DNA of 64,000 nt from Pantoea cypripedii (GCF_011395035.1 NZ_CP024768.1:1959286-2023285); one strand, 5' to 3'. Positions 1 through 8,433 are shown, counted from the first letter of the stretch. Translations and numbers: made by a program. Notes: generated from the letters alone by a model not told the origin.

Positions 1-1
1 A

Positions 2-238
2 GCACGGCAGTGGGATGGCAAAGTGCCAGAGGTGAGCTATCCGGAAGGGTCGAAGTTGCGCCTTGTGGGAATAAAAGGAGATATCTGTCTGGGAGGAAGG
101 CTGTTCGTGAGTGCAGCGCTGAGAGGAGAATATGTGCGGTTCGTTGAAGTGGATGACGGTCTGGACGTCATCCTCTTCGACAGGCTGATCCTGGCGTATT
201 ACGACCGGTCTGAAAGACGTATTATCCGGATAGACTGA
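2..238 (+). CDS. IS481-family transposase, C-terminal fragment (cut by window edge)
   Basis: The reading frame is open to the left edge and ends at a TGA at 236-238, so only the last 78 or so codons are visible. The segment WDGKVPEVSYPEG, followed by spaced K, G-D-I, F-V-S, L-R-G-E-Y-V residues, matches the small beta-rich tail that follows the DDE catalytic core in IS481-type transposases. The catalytic residues lie outside the window, so intactness cannot be judged. The element ends just downstream in a doubled terminal repeat. The first GTG at 23 is internal and is not a start. Confidence 0.7.
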   Translation, partial: ARQWDGKVPEVSYPEGSKLRLVGIKGDICLGGRLFVSAALRGEYVRFVEVDDGLDVILFDRLILAYYDRSERRIIRID

Positions 239-247
239 GCACAAATG

Positions 248-292
248 TGTTACCTATGTGCCCGGTCTGATCTGTTACCCATGTGCCCGGTC
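248..292. mobile_element. Right end of the IS481-like element with a doubled 20-bp repeat
   Basis: Two 20-bp direct copies of TGTTACCYATGTGCCCGGTC lie at 248-267 and 273-292 and differ at one base. They sit directly after the transposase stop. IS481-family ends commonly begin with TGT and carry a GTCCCCGG/GTGCCCGG-type core, so this is probably the right terminal repeat. The left end is outside the window, so neither the outer boundary nor a target duplication can be verified. Confidence 0.55.
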
Positions 293-327
293 GTACCTTA
301 ATGCCGACCAGGTCAATACGGCCCACT

Positions 328-1092
328 CTACACCGGCATCACCTGCGGATGTCGGCTCGCCTCCACCAGCATTTGGCTATAGGGCATCGTTGCCTGACCC
401 GCCACCAGCGCATCCACTTCCAGCGTCTCCAGAACCTTGCCGTGCTGCATCACCGCCACGCGATGGCACAGATGCGCCACTACGCCCAAATCGTGCGTCA
501 CCATCAGGTAGGTCAGCTTTTCCTGTTGTTGCAGATCGCTCAATAAATTCAGGATTTCTGCCTGCACGGACACATCCAGCGCAGAGGTGGGTTCATCCAG
601 CAACAACACGCGAGGCTCCAGGATCAGGGCGCGGGCAATCGCCACGCGCTGGCGCTGTCCGCCAGACAGCTGGTGCGGATAGCGCGTCAGCCAGGCGCGA
701 TTCAACCCCACTTTTTCCAGCATGGTAATCACCCGCTGCTGGCGTTGACCGATGCCATGAATCTGCAGCGGCTCCTCCAGAATATCGCCGATAGTGTGGC
801 GGGGATGCAGTGAACCGTAAGGATCCTGGAACACCATTTGTACCTTGCGGCACAGGTTGCGTGCGATACGACGGGCCAGCGGCTGGTCATCAATCATCAA
901 CTCACCCTGCCAGTGGGTGAAAAGCCCGGCGAGGCACTTCAGCACCGTGGTTTTCCCGGAGCCGGATTCGCCCACCAGACCAAAAATTTCCCCGGTTCGC
1001 ACCGCCAGGTTGACGTCGAACAGCACCTGATGGCGTTGCTCATCTTCGCCAAAGCTGAGGTTGAGATTACGTACCGCGATCATCTCTTTCAT
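328..1092 (-). CDS. ABC transporter ATP-binding protein (DppF/NikE type)
   Basis: ATPase subunit of a peptide/opine/nickel-class importer, 254 residues. The P-loop GESGSGKTT, the signature LSGGQRQR and Walker B LLLDEPTSALD are all present, followed by the switch histidine in MVTHDLG. It is the last gene of a minus-strand operon and starts 10 nt after the first ATPase gene, so the two probably form a heterodimer on the cytoplasmic face of the permeases. It is shorter than most DppF proteins and lacks most of the C-terminal oligopeptide-transporter extension. The substrate cannot be read from the sequence. The start used is ATG at 1092; a second ATG lies three codons later. Confidence 0.9.
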   Translation of the reverse strand: MKEMIAVRNLNLSFGEDEQRHQVLFDVNLAVRTGEIFGLVGESGSGKTTVLKCLAGLFTHWQGELMIDDQPLARRIARNLCRKVQMVFQDPYGSLHPRHTIGDILEEPLQIHGIGQRQQRVITMLEKVGLNRAWLTRYPHQLSGGQRQRVAIARALILEPRVLLLDEPTSALDVSVQAEILNLLSDLQQQEKLTYLMVTHDLGVVAHLCHRVAVMQHGKVLETLEVDALVAGQATMPYSQMLVEASRHPQVMPV

Positions 1093-1102
1093 GGCTCTCT
1101 CC

Positions 1103-1978
1103 TTAAGGTTGCAGCCAGCTGTCCTGGCGTTGCAGCACGGGCAGACGCGGGCGACGCTGGTCCATATCGGGTAACGCCGCCAGCAACCCCTGGGTATAGG
1201 GATGCTGCGCCCGGCCCAGATCCGCCGCCGCTAATGACTCGACCACGCGACCGGCGTACATCACCAGCACCCGGTCACAAAAGTGGTGTACCAGATTGAT
1301 GTCGTGGCTGATAAAAATCAGCCCCAGCCCGCGCTGTTTCACCTGCTCATCCAGCAGGGTCAGCACCTGTAACCGCACCGACACATCCAGCGCCGAGGTG
1401 GGTTCATCGGCAATCACCAGTTCGGGATCGGTGATCAACATCATGGCGATCATCACGCGTTGCCCCTGGCCGCCGGAGATTTCATGGGGATAGAGCTGAT
1501 AAACCCGCTCGGGATCGCGGATGCGCACCACATCCAGCATCGCCAGCGCGCGTTGCCGCGCTTCATCGCGCTGGCCGGGATGATGGCTGCGCCAGGCTTC
1601 GGCGATCTGTTCACCGATACGTACCACCGGGTTAAGGGAGTATTTCGGGTCCTGCATGATCATCGAGATACGTTTGCCACGAATGGCACGCATCTCAGCC
1701 GGTGTGGCGCGTAACAGGTCCATCCCGGCGAACTGCATACTCCGGGCGGTGATTTGCGCACTCTTGGGATGCAGTTGCAACAGGGCACGGCCCACGGTGG
1801 ATTTGCCGGAGCCGGACTCGCCAACAATCGCCAGTTTTTCCTGGCCGAGCTGGAAGGAGACGCCGCGTACCGCCGGGGTGCTGTGGCGTCCATTGACGAA
1901 GCTGACCTGCAAATCCTGCACATCAAGCAACGGTCGGGAGTTATTCACTACGGGGATCGAGGATGTCACGCAGGCCAT
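1103..1978 (-). CDS. ABC transporter ATP-binding protein (DppD/NikD type)
   Basis: First ATPase of the importer, 291 residues. It has P-loop GESGSGKST, an unusual signature ISGGQGQR, Walker B VIADEPTSALD and the His switch ISHDI. It retains the C-terminal AQHPYTQGLLAALP region typical of DppD/OppD proteins. Its start overlaps the end of the upstream permease gene by 38 nt, which suggests translational coupling. A slightly later start cannot be excluded, because the first dozen residues before LLDVQDL are not conserved in the family. Confidence 0.9.
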   Translation of the reverse strand: MACVTSSIPVVNNSRPLLDVQDLQVSFVNGRHSTPAVRGVSFQLGQEKLAIVGESGSGKSTVGRALLQLHPKSAQITARSMQFAGMDLLRATPAEMRAIRGKRISMIMQDPKYSLNPVVRIGEQIAEAWRSHHPGQRDEARQRALAMLDVVRIRDPERVYQLYPHEISGGQGQRVMIAMMLITDPELVIADEPTSALDVSVRLQVLTLLDEQVKQRGLGLIFISHDINLVHHFCDRVLVMYAGRVVESLAAADLGRAQHPYTQGLLAALPDMDQRRPRLPVLQRQDSWLQP

Positions 1979-2846
1979 CTCCTAAGAAGTTAAACGCCAG
2001 ACTATTTACCAGAATCGCCAGACCCGGCACCGTCACCACCCACCAGCACTCCAGCATGTAGCTGCGCCCGCTGGCGATCATCGCCCCCCATTCGGGGTCC
2101 GGTGGCTGCGCTCCGAGGCCGAGGAAACCCAGCCCGGCAGCGGTCAGGATGATGCCCGCCATATTCATGGTGATGCGGATAATCACTGACGGCAGACACA
2201 GCGGGACAATGTGCTTCCAGATGACGCGCACCGGGGAAGCCCCCTGCAAACGCACGGCTGAGATAAAGTCTGCCTGACGCAGCGACAGGGCTTCAGCTCT
2301 CGCCAGCCGGGCAATCGGTGGCCAGGCGGTGAGGGTAATGGCGATGACAACATGCTCAAGGCCCGGACCGAGCGCAGCAACAAACGCCAATGCCAGCACC
2401 AGACTGGGGAAGGAGATAAAAATATCGGTGACGCGCATCAGCACGCTATCGACCTTACCGCCGAAATACCCGGCGGTAACGCCGAGCAGCAGGCCAATCG
2501 GCCCGACGGTGACCGACACCAGCAGCACGATATACAGGGTGATACGCGCGCCCCATACCAGGCGGCTGAAAATATCGCGACCAAATTCGTCGGTACCAAA
2601 CCAGTGCTGTGCGCTGGGGGGACTCAGGGCGTTATTCAGGTCCTGAATCAGCGGGTGATAAGGCGCAATCCACGGTGCAAACAGCGCGGTCACCAGCAGC
2701 AGCAGGATGATCGCGCCCCCGATGGCGGTCAGCGGATTGCAGGCCATACGCCAGAGAAACTGGCCGCTACGGGCCGCCAGACGGCGGCAGCGTTCCAGGC
2801 GCTCGCGTGTGCCGCTGGCGTAAGGTGTTTCCAGCGAAATCGTCAT
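1941..2846 (-). CDS. ABC transporter permease (DppC/GsiD type)
   Basis: Inner-membrane permease of the peptide/nickel class, 301 residues. An N-terminal membrane anchor (about residues 40-62) is followed by the periplasmic segment HWFGTDEFGRDIFSRL, a hallmark of DppC-like subunits, and then about five membrane spans. The EAA-type coupling loop reads RLQGASPVRVIWKHIVP. The gene overlaps the upstream permease by 4 nt (ATGA), so the two permeases are made in equal amounts and pair in the membrane. Confidence 0.92.
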   Translation of the reverse strand: MTISLETPYASGTRERLERCRRLAARSGQFLWRMACNPLTAIGGAIILLLLVTALFAPWIAPYHPLIQDLNNALSPPSAQHWFGTDEFGRDIFSRLVWGARITLYIVLLVSVTVGPIGLLLGVTAGYFGGKVDSVLMRVTDIFISFPSLVLALAFVAALGPGLEHVVIAITLTAWPPIARLARAEALSLRQADFISAVRLQGASPVRVIWKHIVPLCLPSVIIRITMNMAGIILTAAGLGFLGLGAQPPDPEWGAMIASGRSYMLECWWVVTVPGLAILVNSLAFNFLGDGLRDILDPRSE

Positions 2847-3868
2847 ACTTTGGTCCTCGGGTCGAATACCTGATAAAGCAGGTCAGAAATCAGGTTGAGC
2901 AGGACAAAAATCAGGCCGACTACCAGCACGCAGCCCATTACCGCATTCATATCGCCCAGCATCAGGCTGCCGGTGAGATAGGAACCAAATCCCGGCCAGG
3001 AAAACACCGTTTCAATCAGCACCGCGCCTTCCAGCAGTGAACCATAAGCCAGCGCCACCACCGTCAGCAGCTGGACCAGAATGTTGCGAAAAGCGTGCTG
3101 CCAGATAACCTGCCACTCAGTCAATCCCTTAACACGCGCGGTCAGAATGAATTCCTGCGATAGCTGCGCCAGCATAAAGCTGCGCGTCATACGGCTGATG
3201 TAAGCCAGCGAGTGGAAGCCGAGCAGCGAGGCGGGCAGAATCAGGTGATTCAGCGCGTTGGCGAATACCGTGCCATTACCGGCCAGCAGCGCGTCGACCA
3301 GCAGCAAACCGGTACGGCGCGGCACCACACCATCAAGGCTGAAATCCACCCGTCCGGCCCCCCCGACCCAGCCGAGATGGGCATAAAACAGCAACAGGCC
3401 GATCATGCCAACCCAGAAGATCGGCGTGGAATAACCGGCAAGGCTGATGATGCGCACCGCATAATCCACCAGGCCGTTGCGGCGTGCCGCCGCCCAGACA
3501 CCGAGCGGCACACCCAGCCCGGTGCCGATGACAATCGCCAGCGTGGCCAGTTCCACCGTTGCCGGGAAGACGCGCAGAATATCGTTGATCACCGGTTGCC
3601 CGGTTAGCAGCGCCTGGCCGAGATTGCCGTGCAGCAGGCCGTTAAGGTAGATGCCAAACTGTACCCACAGCGGTTTATCAAAGCCGAGCTGGTGATACAC
3701 CTGCTGATAAGTGGCGTGGTCGGCATCCGGGCCGACAATCGCCAGCACGGGATCGAGCGGCATCACCCGACCAATAAAAAAGGTCAGCAACAGCAGCCCC
3801 ATGAGGGTAATCATCACCTGCCATCCACGGCTGCGCAGCCTGCGCCAGTGGCTTCGCGTCAGTTTCAT
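2843..3868 (-). CDS. ABC transporter permease (DppB/GsiC type)
   Basis: Partner permease of 341 residues with an N-terminal span (LLLLTFFIGRVMPLDPV), about six spans in total and the EAA loop ARVKGLTEWQVIWQHAFRN. The frame is open further upstream to 3904. The ATG at 3868 is preferred because GGGAGG precedes it by about 7 nt and because it overlaps the stop of the binding-protein gene as ATGA. The substrate channel partner is the protein encoded at 1941-2846. Confidence 0.92.
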   Translation of the reverse strand: MKLTRSHWRRLRSRGWQVMITLMGLLLLTFFIGRVMPLDPVLAIVGPDADHATYQQVYHQLGFDKPLWVQFGIYLNGLLHGNLGQALLTGQPVINDILRVFPATVELATLAIVIGTGLGVPLGVWAAARRNGLVDYAVRIISLAGYSTPIFWVGMIGLLLFYAHLGWVGGAGRVDFSLDGVVPRRTGLLLVDALLAGNGTVFANALNHLILPASLLGFHSLAYISRMTRSFMLAQLSQEFILTARVKGLTEWQVIWQHAFRNILVQLLTVVALAYGSLLEGAVLIETVFSWPGFGSYLTGSLMLGDMNAVMGCVLVVGLIFVLLNLISDLLYQVFDPRTKV

Positions 3869-5496
3869 TGCGCACCTCCCGCCAGGCTGTCCGGCGTTTT
3901 CCATACGTCACGTAAGAAGGTGGTCGCCGAGGGATGCGGCACATAATCCTGCACCCGGTTGTTGACCACCACCGAGTCAACCATCTGGGAAATGGGCATC
4001 AGCGCCGGAATGAGCTGGTCATAACGGCGCTGGATCGCGAAGTAATCCTGCTGCTGACGGGCGCTGTCGCGCTCCAGTAGCGCCTGGTCGATCATCTGAT
4101 TCAGCTGCGCATCATAGAAACCGGTGCGCCAGCCCTGGAAGTTGGTCAGCCGGGCGCTGTCGGCGTTATTCGGGTTGTACACCAGCGAACGCAGACTGGA
4201 GTGGGGATGGGGTTCCACACCGCTGCCACCACGCCCGACCAGCAGGTTGAACTGACGTTCGCGCATCGCCCCGTAGATCTGGTTACCGGTGCCGGTAATG
4301 ATTTTGGCGCGAATGCCGCCCTGCATCAGGGTGGATTGAATAGCGATGGCGATATTGAGAAACGGCTGATCAGCCAGCACGCGCAGCGTGGTATCAAAGC
4401 CGTGTGGATAACCGGCCTCCGTCAGCAGGGCTTTGGCGCGCGGGATATCCAGTTTGTAGCCGGGGTCGGGCAGGGTAGCGGGCATCCCGGCCTGAATCGG
4501 GCGCTGATGCAGCTCACCATAACCGGCCATCAGGGTATGATTGATCCCCTGATAATCCACCAGGTAACGCACCGCCTCGCGTACTTTGGCGTTGGCGAAG
4601 TGCTCATCCTTCATGCTCATCGCCAGATAATAAAGGGTGCCTTTCGGCACGGCATCGATGGTCAGATCCGGGTCGTGACGCAGCGCTTTGACATCGGGGA
4701 TCGCCATATTGCTGGCAATATCGATATCGCCTTTTTCCATCATCAGCCGCAGGGTTTGTGATTCCTGTAAATGGCGGAACACCACGCGTGACAGCTTCGG
4801 CGCACCGCGCCAGTAGTTTTCCGCGCGATTCATCCGCAGCACGTCTTTCGCCTGCCAGACATCAAGACGGAACGGGCCGGACCCGGCTTCGTGGGTGGTC
4901 AGCCAGCGGTTACCCCAGTCACCATTGCTGGCATGGGCCTGCACGGTTTTGCTGTCGAGCACCACCATGCTGCCCAATGCCGCCAGCGAATAAAGCACCA
5001 GTCGCGGATCGTTCGGCTTAGGCAGGCGGATCTGCACGGTACGTGCATCCGGGGCGCTAATCAGCTGGTCCACATTGTCTTTGCTAAAACCGTAGGATTT
5101 CCACACCGAGGCCTGCGCCAGGTTCAGGTGCAGCACGCGACGCATCGACCACACCACGTCGGCGCTGGAAAGCGGGTTGCCGGAATGGAAGGTGACATTG
5201 TCACGCAGGTGAAAGGTGAGCTGCCGGTTATCCGGGCTAATCTCCCAGCTTTGCGCCAGCGCCGGACGGACATCAGTCAGCTGGCGTGGATCCAGCTCGA
5301 CCAGTCCGTCATACAAATTGACCACGATACCCACCACTTCATTGCCGGTCATGGCGGCGGGATCGAGCGTCAGCAGGTTGTTCATATTCATCCCGACGAT
5401 CAGCTGATCGTCGGGTGTGGCGGCCAGTCCAGCGGGGCTAGCCGTCAGCAGCAGCAATGTGACGCAGCACGTTGTGCAACGGGTAAAGAGGTTCAT
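3865..5496 (-). CDS. Periplasmic substrate-binding protein, DppA/OppA family (SBP_bac_5)
   Basis: Solute-binding subunit of the importer, 543 residues. A Sec signal peptide (charged NLFTR start, hydrophobic core, cleavage near GLAA) precedes the mature protein. The family pattern is seen in NLYDGLVELDPR, SWEISPDNRQLTFHLRDNVTFHSG and the later YPHGFDT region. A TTG codon lies two codons upstream at 5502; the ATG at 5496 gives a normal signal peptide and is preferred, although no strong Shine-Dalgarno sequence is seen. The next upstream gene encodes an enolase-superfamily enzyme only 60 nt away, so the ligand may be that enzyme's substrate. This is an inference, as family members bind peptides, opines, nickel chelates or glycosides. 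Confidence 0.9.
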   Translation of the reverse strand: MNLFTRCTTCCVTLLLLTASPAGLAATPDDQLIVGMNMNNLLTLDPAAMTGNEVVGIVVNLYDGLVELDPRQLTDVRPALAQSWEISPDNRQLTFHLRDNVTFHSGNPLSSADVVWSMRRVLHLNLAQASVWKSYGFSKDNVDQLISAPDARTVQIRLPKPNDPRLVLYSLAALGSMVVLDSKTVQAHASNGDWGNRWLTTHEAGSGPFRLDVWQAKDVLRMNRAENYWRGAPKLSRVVFRHLQESQTLRLMMEKGDIDIASNMAIPDVKALRHDPDLTIDAVPKGTLYYLAMSMKDEHFANAKVREAVRYLVDYQGINHTLMAGYGELHQRPIQAGMPATLPDPGYKLDIPRAKALLTEAGYPHGFDTTLRVLADQPFLNIAIAIQSTLMQGGIRAKIITGTGNQIYGAMRERQFNLLVGRGGSGVEPHPHSSLRSLVYNPNNADSARLTNFQGWRTGFYDAQLNQMIDQALLERDSARQQQDYFAIQRRYDQLIPALMPISQMVDSVVVNNRVQDYVPHPSATTFLRDVWKTPDSLAGGAQ

Positions 5497-5556
5497 AAGC
5501 AAAGTCCAGCAGGTCAGAGGTTTATTGTTGTTTGCCGTACTGCTTGTGTCGGTTTA

Positions 5557-6711
5557 TTACCAGCGATTCAGGGTATGGGTTTCAATCCAGCTAAAGTTGA
5601 TGTCTTCCCCAAGACCAGGACGGGTTGGCAGATGGACAAAACCATCGCTGTCCATGGGGTCGACCAGGCTGTGGAGATACGCCGGGGGCTGTTCATAATC
5701 GAGGAAGGGATGCAACAGGCCGCGTTCATACCAGCGACAGTTGCGGATGGCCCCAACCACGGCCAGGCTGGCGGCACCGTTGCCGTGAACTTCGCAATCC
5801 ATGCCGAAGGCTTCGGCCAGACTGGCGACTTTCAGCGTGGCAGAGATACCGCCCACGCCATTGGCACCGGCGCGTAAAATGTCGCAGGCACCCGCCTGCA
5901 CCCAGTCGGCGCGGCTATGGTGTTTACCGCCGAGGCTTTCCGGGCCGAGCACGTCAATACTCAGGTTATTCGCCAGCCAGGCATAAGAGGCCATGCTCTC
6001 TTCTTCCATCGGCTCCTCAAACCAGGTGAAGTTGAGTTTTTCCAGGGCCTTACCAATGGTGAGAGCGTCGCTGCGGCTGTACCAGTGGTAGCCATCCAGC
6101 ATCAGGGCGATATCCGGTCCCACGGCTTCACGTACGGCGGCACAGGCTTTGATATCCATCGCCGGGCTGGGGGCAAACGACACCGGGGGCATCCAGGTAT
6201 GCAGCTTGATGGCACGATAACCGCGCGTCACCAGCTGTTCGGCAAAACGAGCGTATTCATCCGGGGTCGACAGTCCACCTTCCAGCTCGTCGCCGCACAT
6301 GGTGCTGCCGTAGGCGGGAATTTTTTCCCGATAGCCACCCAGCAGCTTGTGTACCGGTTGCTGCAATTTACGGCCAATCAGATCCCACAACGCTTGCTCC
6401 ACCGCCGACAGCGCGCGCTCCGTCAGTTGATGGGCGCTGCCGCGTTGCCAGTGCACCAGATCCTGCCACAACCGTTCACGATCAAAAGCGTTTTGCCCGA
6501 GTAACACCTTACGAAAGAAAGCATTCACCACATGCGGCCGGATCACCTCGGCGGGTGCAAAAGCGTAGCCGCAGTGGCCGTCTTCGCTGGTCAGGGTCAG
6601 TAACGCCAGTTGTGCGTCGCTTTCGGCACCAGGATGCGAATGCCCGGCGCTATCGGCTACGCGGCGTGTGGGGTAGGTAAACAGGGTGACATCAATGGCG
6701 CTGATCTTCAC
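5557..6711 (-). CDS. Enolase-superfamily protein, mandelate racemase/muconate lactonizing enzyme type
   Basis: Putative acid-sugar dehydratase or epimerase of 384 residues. The N-terminal capping domain is followed by the barrel, with a KLH acid/base motif in AIKLHTWMPP. Likely magnesium ligands are the Asp of LMLDGYHW, the Glu of WFEEPMEE and the Glu of GPESLGG. A catalytic-type His sits in CEVHGNGAAS. This ligand pattern fits the mandelate racemase subgroup rather than dipeptide epimerases, which use a K-x-K pair. The frame extends 7 codons further upstream, but a GGAGGA sequence 6 nt before the GTG at 6711 decides the start. It heads the operon with the ABC importer. The exact reaction is unknown. 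Confidence 0.85.
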   Translation of the reverse strand: MKISAIDVTLFTYPTRRVADSAGHSHPGAESDAQLALLTLTSEDGHCGYAFAPAEVIRPHVVNAFFRKVLLGQNAFDRERLWQDLVHWQRGSAHQLTERALSAVEQALWDLIGRKLQQPVHKLLGGYREKIPAYGSTMCGDELEGGLSTPDEYARFAEQLVTRGYRAIKLHTWMPPVSFAPSPAMDIKACAAVREAVGPDIALMLDGYHWYSRSDALTIGKALEKLNFTWFEEPMEEESMASYAWLANNLSIDVLGPESLGGKHHSRADWVQAGACDILRAGANGVGGISATLKVASLAEAFGMDCEVHGNGAASLAVVGAIRNCRWYERGLLHPFLDYEQPPAYLHSLVDPMDSDGFVHLPTRPGLGEDINFSWIETHTLNRW

Positions 6712-6868
6712 GGCAACTCCTCCGGTAAACACATGTCCATGCCCGGGGCGGGCGTTATCATAAAATTAAAACGGTGTTTCATTTCGTAATTTAGTCTTCA
6801 CCTTTTGTTAACGCATTAGCCAAAACGCGGATCATTCCGGCGATAAATTGGGCAATTGCATGGTGGGC

Positions 6869-6884
6869 TGTGAGCGTTTTCACG
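6869..6884. promoter_or_regulatory. Candidate CRP-cAMP site
   Basis: TGTGA-N6-TCACG differs from the CRP consensus TGTGA-N6-TCACA at one position. It lies in the 320-bp divergent region between the enolase-family/ABC operon (minus) and the iron-binding protein gene (plus), about 160 bp from each start. Catabolite control of the sugar-acid-like operon would make sense, but this is a sequence match only. Confidence 0.45.
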
Positions 6885-6993
6885 AAAGGAGGGCGTTTTG
6901 TGAGCGGTGACACAGCGGGAGGAATGTAAAAAAATGTGTCGCCGGGGGCTTTTCATTTTGTTCACGCCAGGTAATAGTGACGCCGCGAAATGC

Positions 6994-7012
6994 ATTAATA
7001 ATAATCATTATC
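6994..7012. promoter_or_regulatory. Fur box
   Basis: ATTAATAATAATCATTATC matches the 19-bp Fur consensus GATAATGATAATCATTATC at 16 of 19 positions. It ends 19 bp before the ATG of the binding-protein gene at 7032, so bound Fur would block transcription under iron-replete conditions. Confidence 0.85.
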
Positions 7013-7031
7013 ATTTGTAGGGTTAGATCAC

Positions 7032-8147
7032 ATGAAGAAATGGATGTTAGCGCTGGGGTTGCTGACGGTTGCCTGTGGTGCATCCGCCAAAGTCATTACC
7101 GATGTTGCCGGGCGGCAGGTCGAGGTGGCGCAGGAGTCAAAACGTATCATTCTGGGCGAAGGGCGGCAGATGTACCTGCTGGCGGCCTTTGATACGCAGG
7201 CACCGTTTCAGCGCGTGGTGGGCTGGCGTGATGATTTCCACAAAGCGGATTACGACGGCTATATGGCGTATGAAAAGCGTTATCCGCAGATTAAGCAGCT
7301 ACCGACCTTTGGCGGGGCCAAAGATGGCACCTTTAATGTCGAGCAGGCGCTGACGCTGAAACCCGATCTGGTGCTGATGAACCTCGAATCAAAAGCGGCG
7401 ACCGACGAAGGTAAATTGATCGAGAAGTTGCAGGCGGTGGGGATTCCGGTGGTGTTTATCGATTTCCGTGAAAAACCGATGGAACATGCCGAACAAAGCA
7501 TCCGCATTATGGGCGAACTGGTCAACAATCCGCAGCGTGCGGAGGAGATTATCGCCTTTCGCCGCGCCTCCATTGCTAAGGTGACCGATCGCCTGAAAAA
7601 TTTTAACGGCAAACGCCCGAAAGTGATGATTGATCGTGCCGGTGGCTATACCGATGAATGTTGCATGTCATTCGGTAACGAAAACTTTGGTCAGATGGTG
7701 GAGTTAGCTGGCGGGAGTAACATCGCGAAGGATCTGATCCCTGGCACCTTCGGTACCCTGAATCCGGAGCAGATTATTGCCAGCCAGCCGGATGTGGTGG
7801 TGGTCACCGGCGCTAACTGGAAAAACTACAACACCGTGGGGAAATGGGTCGGCGTGGGGCCGGGTGCCGATACCGGGGAGGCCGAAGCGCGCCTGCGCAC
7901 CCTGATGATGCGTGATGCGTTCAAAACCCTGCCGGTGGCGCATAACGGCAATGCCCACGCGATCTGGCATCAGTTTTACGATAGCCCGTATCAGTTTGTC
8001 GCCATTCAGGCGCTGGCAAAATGGCTACACCCGGAATTGTTCGCTGACCTCGATCCGGATGCCACTTTCCGCGAGTTTCATGAAAAGTTTCTGCCGCTGC
8101 CTTATCAGCCAGGTTACTGGGTGACACTGCCCGCTGATCGTTCCTGA
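7032..8147 (+). CDS. Iron-siderophore ABC transporter substrate-binding protein (TroA/FepB-like)
   Basis: Periplasmic binding protein of 371 residues. The signal peptide (MKKWMLALGLLTVACGASA) has no lipobox at the cleavage site, so it is probably soluble. The mature protein starts with KVITDVAGRQVEV, the strand typical of the Fe3+-siderophore/cobalamin binding fold. Sections such as FNVEQALTLKPDLVLMN and GTLNPEQIIASQPDVVVVTG are the two family half-motifs. It has a strong Fur box upstream and an intrinsic terminator downstream, so it is a single-gene iron-starvation unit. No permease or ATPase gene accompanies it, so it must feed a transporter encoded elsewhere. Confidence 0.88.
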   Translation: MKKWMLALGLLTVACGASAKVITDVAGRQVEVAQESKRIILGEGRQMYLLAAFDTQAPFQRVVGWRDDFHKADYDGYMAYEKRYPQIKQLPTFGGAKDGTFNVEQALTLKPDLVLMNLESKAATDEGKLIEKLQAVGIPVVFIDFREKPMEHAEQSIRIMGELVNNPQRAEEIIAFRRASIAKVTDRLKNFNGKRPKVMIDRAGGYTDECCMSFGNENFGQMVELAGGSNIAKDLIPGTFGTLNPEQIIASQPDVVVVTGANWKNYNTVGKWVGVGPGADTGEAEARLRTLMMRDAFKTLPVAHNGNAHAIWHQFYDSPYQFVAIQALAKWLHPELFADLDPDATFREFHEKFLPLPYQPGYWVTLPADRS

Positions 8148-8162
8148 TAAATCGCAGGCAAT

Positions 8163-8199
8163 AAAAAAGGATTTGGCTGCAACGCCAAATCCTTTTTTT
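8163..8199. terminator. Bidirectional intrinsic terminator
   Basis: The stem GGATTTGGC (8169-8177) and GCCAAATCC (8184-8192) encloses a 6-nt loop. It is flanked by A6 on the left and T7 on the right, so it works in both directions. On the plus strand it ends the iron-binding protein mRNA. On the minus strand it would end the antisense RNA that starts near 8256. Confidence 0.92.
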
Positions 8200-8256
8200 C
8201 TGTTCACACATCGGCTGGTAACCGCGTGATGAACGGGGTGCTCAGCACTCCTCACA
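8163..8256 (-). ncRNA. Candidate IstR-like antisense small RNA
   Basis: A near-ideal sigma70 promoter (TTGAAA, 17 bp, TATGAT on the minus strand) predicts a 5' end at about 8256. The bidirectional terminator gives a 3' end near 8163, so the RNA would be about 94 nt. Its first 17 nt are perfectly complementary to the leader of the divergently transcribed tisB-like mRNA at 8434-8450, because the 17-mer at 8240-8256 recurs there on the plus strand. This is the arrangement of E. coli istR-1/tisB, where the constitutive RNA blocks the ribosome standby site. Expression has not been shown and the call rests on architecture. Confidence 0.7.
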
Positions 8257-8262
8257 ACCCGC

Positions 8263-8291
8263 ATCATAAATAGTGCAGAGAAAGATTTCAA
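8263..8291 (-). promoter_or_regulatory. Sigma70 promoter of the antisense RNA
   Basis: On the minus strand the -35 element TTGAAA (8291-8286) is separated by exactly 17 bp from the -10 element TATGAT (8268-8263). Each hexamer has only one or two mismatches to consensus. It lies just outside the LexA box, as expected if the antisense RNA is made constitutively. Confidence 0.75.
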
Positions 8292-8305
8292 GTTTGGCTC
8301 AACTA

Positions 8306-8321
8306 CTGTATGGTTGTACAG
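8306..8321 (+). promoter_or_regulatory. LexA (SOS) box
   Basis: CTGTATGGTTGTACAG fits the LexA consensus CTG-N10-CAG, with the favoured CTGTA left half and TACAG right half, and A/T bases inside. It overlaps a weak plus-strand -10-like TATGGT at 8309-8314, so LexA would repress rightward transcription into the tisB-like gene and release it after DNA damage. Confidence 0.85.
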
Positions 8322-8433
8322 GTGTTGAGTGTCGGGCGTAACTTCATTGTTTCTGATGACTCCCAGGGGCGCGGATTGTCAAATCCCGGCAGGTACCAGA
8401 TGGTGCTGGCCTGTGGCTTTCACAATGAGTGTC

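Noticed and set aside
258..728. A 156-codon plus-strand frame starting in the IS end
   Set aside because: It runs antisense through the ATPase gene and is Pro/Ala/Arg-rich with no recognisable pattern.
4891..5877. A 328-codon open frame on the plus strand opposite the binding-protein and enolase-family genes
   Set aside because: It overlaps two clear genes on the other strand, has no ribosome site or family pattern, and is rich in His/Gln/Arg as expected from antisense of GC-rich codons.
6899..6914. A second CRP-like site TGTGA-N6-ACACA
   Set aside because: The right half is shifted relative to consensus, so the symmetry is poor compared with the site at 6869.
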